NCBI GenBank assembly: GCA_017395725.1
Contig: JAFQOB010000171.1
Span: forward strand, 1-9,509
From: Clostridia bacterium
Lineage (GTDB): Bacteria > Bacillota_A > Clostridia > Oscillospirales > CAG-272
DNA: 9,509 nt
Direction of reading: 5' to 3'
Within the stretch, counting starts at the first letter, position 1; each line of letters begins with the position of its first letter. Of the stretch, positions 1 to 6,800 are shown one piece after another. The notes under the pieces are model-generated. The model was given only the letters and a program-made list of their open reading frames with translations, was not told where the DNA came from and searched no databases. The translations under genes and the position numbers were made by a program.

Positions 1-1627
1 AGTCGCTGAATGAAGTATAGCCGCTTCCGAAATCGTCAAGAGCAACCTTACAGCCTAAGCTTTTTATGGTTTGTATATTCTTGTATGCAATATTATTGTT
101 ATCAGCAAGAAAATCCTCGGTTAATTCAATAATTAAATTGCTTCTGTTGAACTTGTATTTTGATAAAGTCTCTTCAAATATTTTAAAAAACTCGGGGGAA
201 GAAAGTGTGGTTCTCGTAAAGTTACAGGAAAGATATAACTTCTCGTAATCGGTTCCGTTCCAATCGTTTAAAAGTCTGCAGGTCTTATCAAAAATGTAGA
301 AGTCCAGTCTGTCTATCATTCCCGCCACTTTCATATCTTCAATATAGTTGGCGGGGGAGAGTACCCCTTCTTCGCGGTCATGCCAACGGGAAAGTATTTC
401 AGCTCCGCAAAATCTGTTGGTCTTGGGATTGAATATAAATTGAAGATATATATGAAATTCTTCATTTTCTATGGCAGAAGATATCTTTTTTTGCAATCGG
501 CTTTTTAGAGACACTCTGTCAAGCACAGTCTTGTCGCATAAAAATACGTCTTTTTTATTGTCTACGGCAAACAAATATCCTTGACGGGCGTTATATATTG
601 CCGTTTCTTGCGTAATGTTTTGCTTATCTAACGGGAATAAACCGCAACGGAATAATACGTTATTATCTATAACGGCGGTATTATTGTATTTATTTAAATT
701 ATTAACTATTTCTTCTGCAGTTGTTATTGCACGTTCTTTGTCGGGGCACATATAGCAGAGGGCAAAAATTCCGTTATCAATTCTTGCCGCAAAGTCGTTG
801 TCGTTTATTGATTCGGTTATGGCAGACGCCGCATATCTTTGTAATTCTTCGGATTCGGGTGTTCCGAAATACGTTTCAATTTTTTCTATGTCAATTCCAA
901 CGTATGCAACATAATACAAAGGACGCATCTCTTCTGAAATATGGTTGGAATAGCAGTCTTTAAAATAATTCAAATTACCGATACCTGTCAACCGGTCGGT
1001 CATTTTCGTCTTATCTTTGGCTTCGATTTTCTTTCGTTTTCTTATAATATAAATAACCCGCAGAGCAATACCGAGTAATAATATACATACTGCAACTATC
1101 AGCCAGAATATTGCTTTAAAAGCATTTGGTTGGTTCTCAAGCTCCATTGCGGCAGAAAGCCACGTATCTTTGTCTACGCTCGTTATGGCCCCCTCTATCG
1201 CTGCGGATACTTCGGGATTTATTATTTTTGTAAAGCCTATACAAGCCGTATAGCTTTTTTTATCTTTACCGTAAGAAAACAGTTCAATTTCTTTTTGCGG
1301 GGTAATTTCCCCCTTGTTGTATGCCGACACAATTTCAACCTGTAAATTGTCGGCAAGTTCTTTCTGTCTGTCTTTACTGTCAGCGGCAATATACGAAAAA
1401 TCAAGTCCCGTTTGCTTGCTTATATCCTCATATATTTTTGGCAGAAGTCCCTCATAACGCTTTGTTTTTTCGTTGTAGTATTCTAACGGATACATATCGG
1501 GATTTCCGGCAACGTAAACAGTATCTTTTGCCGTCGGCTCCTTTGTGGATATAACTTCGGCATTTATGGGAAAGGGAACAGCTAAAAAACAGATTATCAG
1601 TATTAATGGCAATAAAAGCCTTTTCAT
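1..1627 (-). CDS. Membrane sensor with half solute-binding domain, degenerate GGDEF and EAL domain (3' end outside window)
   Basis: A probable cyclic di-GMP signalling protein; 542 residues are visible and the frame is still open at the window edge. Residues 1-23 form a signal peptide ending in a plausible INA cleavage site. Residues about 34-168 resemble the first lobe of a family 3 solute-binding protein (the YPLEYYNEKTKRYEGLLPKIYEDI stretch at 46-68) but the second lobe is missing. A membrane helix spans about 172-195. The GGDEF domain (about 208-340) begins with TDRLTGIGN, but its active site reads DNGIF at 284-288 and no RxxD inhibitory site is present, so cyclase activity is unlikely. 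In the EAL domain, E410 (motif reads EIL), N469, E501 and the D531-D532 pair are kept with the spacing known from RocR, so phosphodiesterase activity or ligand binding is plausible; the catalytic Lys, Glu and Gln further on lie outside the window. The ATG overlaps the upstream stop by 4 nt (ATGA), with AAGGA 8 nt ahead. The ligand is unknown. Confidence 0.88.
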   Translation of the reverse strand, partial: MKRLLLPLILIICFLAVPFPINAEVISTKEPTAKDTVYVAGNPDMYPLEYYNEKTKRYEGLLPKIYEDISKQTGLDFSYIAADSKDRQKELADNLQVEIVSAYNKGEITPQKEIELFSYGKDKKSYTACIGFTKIINPEVSAAIEGAITSVDKDTWLSAAMELENQPNAFKAIFWLIVAVCILLLGIALRVIYIIRKRKKIEAKDKTKMTDRLTGIGNLNYFKDCYSNHISEEMRPLYYVAYVGIDIEKIETYFGTPESEELQRYAASAITESINDNDFAARIDNGIFALCYMCPDKERAITTAEEIVNNLNKYNNTAVIDNNVLFRCGLFPLDKQNITQETAIYNARQGYLFAVDNKKDVFLCDKTVLDRVSLKSRLQKKISSAIENEEFHIYLQFIFNPKTNRFCGAEILSRWHDREEGVLSPANYIEDMKVAGMIDRLDFYIFDKTCRLLNDWNGTDYEKLYLSCNFTRTTLSSPEFFKIFEETLSKYKFNRSNLIIELTEDFLADNNNIAYKNIQTIKSLGCKVALDDFGSGYTSFSD

Positions 1628-2091
1628 ATAATTATTCCTTCTTCAGATCTGTATTTTTTTATCAGCTCATCGCTTTGTAGGTTCTTTTCGCTTAATTTAC
1701 CTTCAACGTTTGAAAGAATCGTTACTATTTCGTTTTTTATTGTTTTAATCTCTTTTCTGTAATTGTTTAGCCTATCGGTTTCGACCCTTTTTAATTCGTT
1801 TAATTCCTTTGTTGCAGATTGGTATTCTTCATCTGCCTTCTTCTTTAATTCTTCGGAGTATTTTTTTGCTTCTGTTAATGCTTCTGCAATATCGGCATTA
1901 AGCTTATTATATTTGTCTATTTCAGTTTTCAGCTCGGCAATCTCTTCCAAAAGATTTTTCTTTTCTTTTGTGTGTTCGGCAATAAGAGCCTCTATTCTAT
2001 CATTATATTCACTGTTCGTTCTGGCGATATATTCGCATACTTCGGTTTTGGAAAAGCCGAACAGGGTGGTTTTGAGTAGTTTTTTCTGCAT
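1624..2091 (-). CDS. DivIVA-like coiled-coil protein
   Basis: A small cytoplasmic protein of 155 residues. Residues 5-25 (LLKTTLFGFSKTEVCEYIA) resemble the N-terminal membrane-targeting segment of DivIVA-type proteins, in which a Phe/Gly-rich loop precedes a 'K/D-x-E-V-x-x-Y/F-I/L' helix. Residues about 26-148 are almost all charged helix rich in Glu, Lys and Leu, predicted as a long coiled coil. DivIVA proteins of Gram-positives bind curved membrane at poles and septa and recruit partners; that role is family knowledge, not shown here. The start has AAGGAG 8 nt upstream, overlapping the stop codon of the glycosyltransferase gene, and the stop overlaps the next ATG, so the protein is probably made in proportion to both neighbours. 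An adaptor that positions the polysaccharide synthase or couples it to the signalling protein is inference. It could instead be an unrelated coiled coil. Confidence 0.8.
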   Translation of the reverse strand: MQKKLLKTTLFGFSKTEVCEYIARTNSEYNDRIEALIAEHTKEKKNLLEEIAELKTEIDKYNKLNADIAEALTEAKKYSEELKKKADEEYQSATKELNELKRVETDRLNNYRKEIKTIKNEIVTILSNVEGKLSEKNLQSDELIKKYRSEEGIII

Positions 2092-2103
2092 TTTGAATGC
2101 TCC

Positions 2104-3522
2104 TTATTTTACGTTAATCTTCTTGCGTTCAATTCTGCCCCAATTTAATTTTTTCTTTTTGTAACCTATAAAAGCTGTCGCTCTTACGTAAGCCATAATA
2201 AATCTCAAAAAGGTTATTTCAAAAAAGCATAAGAGTATGGCTTTCAATGCATCTTTAAAAGATATTTTTAAGTCGATAGTCTGTATTCTTGCGAAAAAGG
2301 CTGTCAGAGTTAATATACAGCCAAACACAGCGTATATCGCAAAAAACAAAAGCATAAACGGAATATTAATCAAATCAAATAAAAAGGCAAGTACCATTGT
2401 CAGTATGCCGAATACTTCAATAAAGGGCGAAAGTAATTCGTATATCAAAAAATAAAAGAATGATACAAAGCTTACAGCACCGAATTTAGTGTTAAAGAGC
2501 ATTATTTTGTGCTTCCACATTGATTGGAAAAGTCCTAAGTGCCATCTCTTTCTTTGTTTGCACAAGTCTTTCAGCCGTTCCGGTGCCTGTGACCAACAAA
2601 TTGCATCTGTGGCGTACTTTACGCAATAGGGAATGTTGTTCATTGTGCAGTATTCGTGCAGTTTTACAACAAGCTCCATATCCTCTCCCATCGTCGAGTG
2701 GTCATAGCCCCCTGCGGCAATAACTGTATCCTTCTTAAAAAGACCGAATGCTCCCGATATTATCAGAGAACCGTTGAATTTGTCAAATAAAATTCGAGAT
2801 GCAAGAAATGAACGGTCATATTCAAGCACCTGCATACAGGCAAGTATATTGCTGGGCAGTTGATAATCCAATACTCTTCCTTTTTCCAAAGTAACGCTGT
2901 TGGCAGGTCTTACCACACCGCCTACGGCAACTATATTTTCTTGCTCGAGAAGAGGGCGGGATATCTTGGTTAGTGAATCGTATTGTAACACCGAATCTGC
3001 ATCCATACAGATAAAATAAGGGTATTTACAAGCGTTTATACCCATATTGATTGAATCTGCCTTTCCGCCGTTTTTCTTTCGTATTAAAGTAAGAGGGACT
3101 TTTTCACTAACCGATTCATATACAAATTCCTCGGGCTGACAGGGAATCTTTCTGTGAATGGGACGGCGTATGGGTTGCATATTAAATGCTTCTATAAGTT
3201 TTTTTGACGTGGTGTCCTTTGAACCGTCGTCTATTACTAAAATTTCATATAGCTTATAATCCAAAGCGAGAAGTGATTTTACTGTTTCAACTACGGTGAC
3301 CTCTTCGTTATAAGCCGGAACAACAATGCTTATGGGAACGTAATAGTTTTGCAGTAACGTGTTTTTTAATTTTTCCTGATGTCTTTTTTTATAAAGCTCA
3401 GAAGAACCTATTACCACTGCCAAAAACAGAAAAGAAGAGTATCCGATAAGATATATGACAAAGAAAACGTTTATGAAATCAAGTACGGTTTTTACAATCA
3501 TAAATGTATCGTGATCTATCAT
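2104..3522 (-). CDS. Processive family 2 glycosyltransferase (exopolysaccharide synthase)
   Basis: An integral membrane polysaccharide synthase of 472 residues that would join sugars from a nucleotide-sugar donor on the inner face and extrude the chain. One hydrophobic segment covers about 13-40. The GT2 domain starts at ISIVVPAYNEE (64-74) and carries DDGSKDTT at 98-105, KNGGKADS at 150-157, the metal-binding DAD at 174-176, the catalytic-base motif GED at 279-281 and QRKRW at 323-327, which is the QxxRW signature of processive synthases. Two or more hydrophobic stretches follow (about 347-410 and 425-452). The protein is related to IcaA/PgaC and cellulose-synthase-like enzymes; it has no room for a C-terminal PilZ domain such as BcsA has. 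The ATG overlaps the HEAT gene stop by 4 nt, with AAAAGGAG 11 nt upstream. The deacetylase in the same operon favours an amino-sugar product, but the sequence alone does not settle the sugar. Confidence 0.93.
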   Translation of the reverse strand: MIDHDTFMIVKTVLDFINVFFVIYLIGYSSFLFLAVVIGSSELYKKRHQEKLKNTLLQNYYVPISIVVPAYNEEVTVVETVKSLLALDYKLYEILVIDDGSKDTTSKKLIEAFNMQPIRRPIHRKIPCQPEEFVYESVSEKVPLTLIRKKNGGKADSINMGINACKYPYFICMDADSVLQYDSLTKISRPLLEQENIVAVGGVVRPANSVTLEKGRVLDYQLPSNILACMQVLEYDRSFLASRILFDKFNGSLIISGAFGLFKKDTVIAAGGYDHSTMGEDMELVVKLHEYCTMNNIPYCVKYATDAICWSQAPERLKDLCKQRKRWHLGLFQSMWKHKIMLFNTKFGAVSFVSFFYFLIYELLSPFIEVFGILTMVLAFLFDLINIPFMLLFFAIYAVFGCILTLTAFFARIQTIDLKISFKDALKAILLCFFEITFLRFIMAYVRATAFIGYKKKKLNWGRIERKKINVK

Positions 3523-4613
3523 ACCGTTGTCAGCTCCTTTTCTTTTAATTTCTTGCGGTCGAAACGGTAACGAAGCATTTCTGAAGCATATCGGTCGCGC
3601 CCTTCAAAAATATCTATCATCTCTTCGTATTTTACACCGAGTCTTTCAAGACTGTCCGAGGCATTGTACCTTACGTGCCAGTTCAGGTTGCAAAGCATTT
3701 CCTTTAATAATTCTTCGGTTCTTTCCGAGGGATAGTTTCCCAAGGCTGTGGCAGTTATCGCCTTATATTCCCAGATAGGAGAATCCTTTGATGCGAATTC
3801 ATACAGATAGGGAAGTGCCTTTTCGTATTTGTATTTTGCAAAATAGCGAATGGCGCTGAAACGTAATTCCTGATTTTGTTTTTCGTCAATCATTATATTC
3901 ATAATTTTTTCCGAGTGTCTGTCTGAACTAAATCGAAAATAATCAAGAATTGCCTGTTTCAAAGGAATTGAAAATACATTAAAGCTCTCCCAAAGCTTTT
4001 TGTCGAGAGCTTCTCTTTCTCCCGAAAAAGTCAACATTCCGTCTGTAAGCATTTTTGTGTGATGAAAGCTGCCGTTTTTATCTATTATTTTGAGGGCGTT
4101 TACAACGCTGTCAGCATCGCCGATTGAATAAAGCGCCTGAAGTGCATTCTCTCTGCAGTATAAATTCGTATCCTTTACAAGCACTGTTAAGGACTCTATT
4201 ACAATGCTTATCGCAACGCCTCTGAAAACCTTATATTTTTTTATTATGTAAGGGAAATAAGCGGCTTGTATACTGTTCTTTTCGCTGTATTTAATCGTTA
4301 GATAAACAAATACCGAGCTTAAATCCGAAATATATTTTTGTACCTCCAACGGTCTGTCAGAATAAAGCTTTTCTAAAGTCTCGTCAAGCGCCATCATATG
4401 ATTGATTTTTCTTAACTTCTTTTGAAGGTACTTCTTGTGGTCATCATCAACCGTTCCCTTATTCAGCTGTTCTTCAATAATGTCGGTAAAGTCAATGCTT
4501 CGCTTTTGGATATTCTTGTCTTTTTTGCGAAATACGAATATACAAACAATGTTGAATATGATCATAGACGTGCATACTGCAAGGTATGAATAGATCAGTA
4601 TTTCAACCTTCAT
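3519..4613 (-). CDS. Membrane-anchored HEAT-repeat protein
   Basis: A 364-residue protein with one N-terminal membrane helix (about 6-28, followed by RKKDK, which suggests a cytoplasmic body) and an all-helical remainder. HEAT-type repeats can be seen at about 151-178 (CRENALQALYSIGDADSVV), 247-275 (LRFSAIRYFAKYKYEKALPY), 279-305 (WEYKAITATALGNYPSERTE) and 310-328 (NWHVRYNASDSLERLG), each with the usual alanine-rich first helix. The region 40-130 is helical but less clearly repetitive. HEAT repeats form solenoids that hold proteins together; no enzyme motif is seen. The gene starts inside the end of the hydrolase gene (11-nt overlap, GGAGG 7 nt before ATG) and its stop overlaps the synthase start, so it is probably translated together with the synthase and is a candidate cytoplasmic partner or regulator of it. 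That partnership is inference from coupling and anchoring. Confidence 0.85.
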   Translation of the reverse strand: MKVEILIYSYLAVCTSMIIFNIVCIFVFRKKDKNIQKRSIDFTDIIEEQLNKGTVDDDHKKYLQKKLRKINHMMALDETLEKLYSDRPLEVQKYISDLSSVFVYLTIKYSEKNSIQAAYFPYIIKKYKVFRGVAISIVIESLTVLVKDTNLYCRENALQALYSIGDADSVVNALKIIDKNGSFHHTKMLTDGMLTFSGEREALDKKLWESFNVFSIPLKQAILDYFRFSSDRHSEKIMNIMIDEKQNQELRFSAIRYFAKYKYEKALPYLYEFASKDSPIWEYKAITATALGNYPSERTEELLKEMLCNLNWHVRYNASDSLERLGVKYEEMIDIFEGRDRYASEMLRYRFDRKKLKEKELTTV

Positions 4614-6786
4614 CTTTGTTCCTCCATATTTTTTGCATAGCGTAGTAGGCGGGCTTTAACCTTTCGTGGAAGGTAACGTCGTTTTCCCAGCCTTCCATTT
4701 CTACCTTTTCCAAATGAGTTCTGCGTGTTTCATTGCCTTGGCATACACCAACGTACATCTTATCAATATTTATGGCCTCAATTCCGTAATTGTCGTCATA
4801 ATAGTCGTCGTGTATCTGCAATTTCGATGGGTCGGAAAAATTAAGCAACTGCCAAGGTATTCTTATTTCAATATAGTCTCCCTTATGTACAAAGTCCGAA
4901 AGGGAATTGTAGTTTTGGATTTTTGGATTTGATATTCCGTACGTCAATACTCCCGTCGGGAATACTTCTGCCTCTGCTACCTTTTGTCCGTTTATAAGCT
5001 GTGTCATTTGCAATATAAGGTTTACGTCAACAAACAACGGCGAGTCCTTGTCGGGTACGTTTCCCTTAACGTATGTATCAAAGCCGTAAACCTCTTTTGA
5101 ATAATTGGCTCGTAAAACCTCGTAACGCTCCTGAACCTGAAGCTTACTGTTCTCTTTGCCGTTTATTACAATAACAAAATCTATAGCTCTGTCAAACAAC
5201 AGTCCATAGTTCTCGCAATAACTGCTTCCGCTTTTTGGTGTTGTATCAATCGGTATGTATATTGTCTCATTGTCAAAATCAAGCTTGTCTTTCTTTACGA
5301 GAAAATAAACGTACGCTTCATCATATTTCATTGAAAGAGTCATATTGTTATTCTTTATTACAAGGTCCTTTTCCGTCCACTCGGAAACGTCGCCGTCTAT
5401 ATAGCAAACGGACTCTTCTTCTCCGGGGTCAAATGACAATACGCCGAAATACTGCTCGTTTGTCTGTACGTCCGACCAATAGGGTGTACGCATAAAATCA
5501 ACAGCGTAGTTTGTATTCCACGTTCTTTTAAACCATTCGTCTTGCCACGAGAAAAGGCATGAACCGGCACAACCCGCCTCTATTATGTCATTGTAACACT
5601 CTACAAGGGCATCGCATTGTTCAAGCTCTGACATATGTCCTTGATTACGTCCCGTATTTATGTCAACGTGAGCAATACCACGTCCTGTGGGTACGCCGAA
5701 TTCTGATATTATTACGGGAATCTTGTGGTGGTCGGCAATAGCTTTCAAGTATAGCTTATAAGTATTAAGCACGCCGTCTTTGTAACAAGAAGCAAGGTCA
5801 ACCTTAAATGAAAGCTCTGTATAATCTTTCACGTATGCAAGATAATCACGGTAGTAGGGATATATGTGGTAAGATGCAAACTGTCCCGACAAAAATGCTT
5901 CGGTACAGCCTATATGTTCAACGTCAACACTTGCACACTTGTTGAAAAAGTCTACCATATATTGTGGATATTCAAAGGGGTCCGTTATTGGCCAGTTCGA
6001 AAAAGCAACAAGCTTTTGTGTTTTGTAACGCTCTGTCTCGTATTCGATTATCTCGTCTCCCACCTGAGCCAACATAGCCTCAAAGGGCGATGCTTCGGCG
6101 GTAGAATACATATATTTTCCGTAATATGAATTATAATTATCGTTATTTTTAAACTTCTCGTTTGTGTAAACAACGGTAACGTCTTCCCACTCAACGCCGA
6201 GGATATAGCCGATTACCCATTCTGAAATATCTTTATTGTAAGTTCCGTGTCCCGCAGATGCAAGTCTGCCAAGCTGAATCTTTCTGTTTCCGTGTATAAC
6301 GTCTATCATCATCTTACAGTCAAAAATAAACGTATCTAAAAGCTCAGGGTCAAATGCATCTCTTGCCGAATGGTAAAGATAGTCGTTTACCCATACGCCG
6401 TGTAAAAGATAAAGCGGATTTGGGTTGTCCTTATTGTATTCGTAAAACGCATTGTAAAAAGTATCGTTGTTTATGGTATAAATACGAACCGTGTTAGCTC
6501 CCATTTCCTGAATAAGCTTGAACCAACGCATATATTCATCTTTTGTAGCAGAAAAGTCTGTTGACCATTCGCCCGGAACGCCCGAACCTATATCGACTCC
6601 CTTTATTTCAAATTCTTCAAAGCCGTTTCCTCGGTCGAAAAATATCTTGTCATTTTCTGTACGGATAAAGGTGGTTACGGGTTCGTTTGGCGATAAATCT
6701 ACGTATAACCCTCTATAGTAATGCAGATAGTCAAACAGCAGTACACATACCACTATACAGCATACAGTGATAATAAATTTTTTCAT
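4603..6786 (-). CDS. Membrane-anchored TIM-barrel glycoside hydrolase with C-terminal CBM9/DOMON-like domain
   Basis: A 727-residue extracytoplasmic protein. Residues 5-20 are a hydrophobic signal anchor without a clear cleavage site or lipobox. Residues about 60-450 look like a clan GH-A (alpha/beta)8 barrel: the early strand GANTVRIYTI at 96-105, YILGVEWE at 194-201 with E199 as likely acid/base, SYHIYPYY at 305-312, VIISEFGVP at 358-366 with E362 as likely nucleophile, and CLFSWQDEW at 410-418 giving the conserved strand-8 Trp. The residue before the acid/base is Val198 rather than the usual Asn. Residues about 460-700 look like a CBM9/DOMON-type beta-sandwich (YIDGDVSEW at 462-470, MKYDEAYVYFLVK at 486-498). 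It would cleave or trim a glycan at the cell surface, most simply the polymer made by the operon; the GH family and substrate are not certain. AAAGGAG lies 7 nt before the ATG and overlaps the end of the previous gene's spacer. Confidence 0.85.
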   Translation of the reverse strand: MKKFIITVCCIVVCVLLFDYLHYYRGLYVDLSPNEPVTTFIRTENDKIFFDRGNGFEEFEIKGVDIGSGVPGEWSTDFSATKDEYMRWFKLIQEMGANTVRIYTINNDTFYNAFYEYNKDNPNPLYLLHGVWVNDYLYHSARDAFDPELLDTFIFDCKMMIDVIHGNRKIQLGRLASAGHGTYNKDISEWVIGYILGVEWEDVTVVYTNEKFKNNDNYNSYYGKYMYSTAEASPFEAMLAQVGDEIIEYETERYKTQKLVAFSNWPITDPFEYPQYMVDFFNKCASVDVEHIGCTEAFLSGQFASYHIYPYYRDYLAYVKDYTELSFKVDLASCYKDGVLNTYKLYLKAIADHHKIPVIISEFGVPTGRGIAHVDINTGRNQGHMSELEQCDALVECYNDIIEAGCAGSCLFSWQDEWFKRTWNTNYAVDFMRTPYWSDVQTNEQYFGVLSFDPGEEESVCYIDGDVSEWTEKDLVIKNNNMTLSMKYDEAYVYFLVKKDKLDFDNETIYIPIDTTPKSGSSYCENYGLLFDRAIDFVIVINGKENSKLQVQERYEVLRANYSKEVYGFDTYVKGNVPDKDSPLFVDVNLILQMTQLINGQKVAEAEVFPTGVLTYGISNPKIQNYNSLSDFVHKGDYIEIRIPWQLLNFSDPSKLQIHDDYYDDNYGIEAINIDKMYVGVCQGNETRRTHLEKVEMEGWENDVTFHERLKPAYYAMQKIWRNKDEG

Positions 6787-6800
6787 TTAACTGCTCCTTT

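Noticed and set aside
480..495. A-AAA-AAG run (minus strand) in the sensor gene resembling the dnaX slippery heptamer
   Set aside because: The zero frame continues cleanly into a complete EAL domain, and I see no downstream stem or in-frame alternative product, so programmed frameshifting is not supported.
1763..2164. 133-codon open frame on the plus strand opposite the DivIVA-like gene
   Set aside because: It is the antisense image of a Lys/Glu-rich coiled coil (giving Ser/Phe/Leu-rich sequence), has no convincing ribosome binding site, and crosses the junction of two well-supported minus-strand genes.
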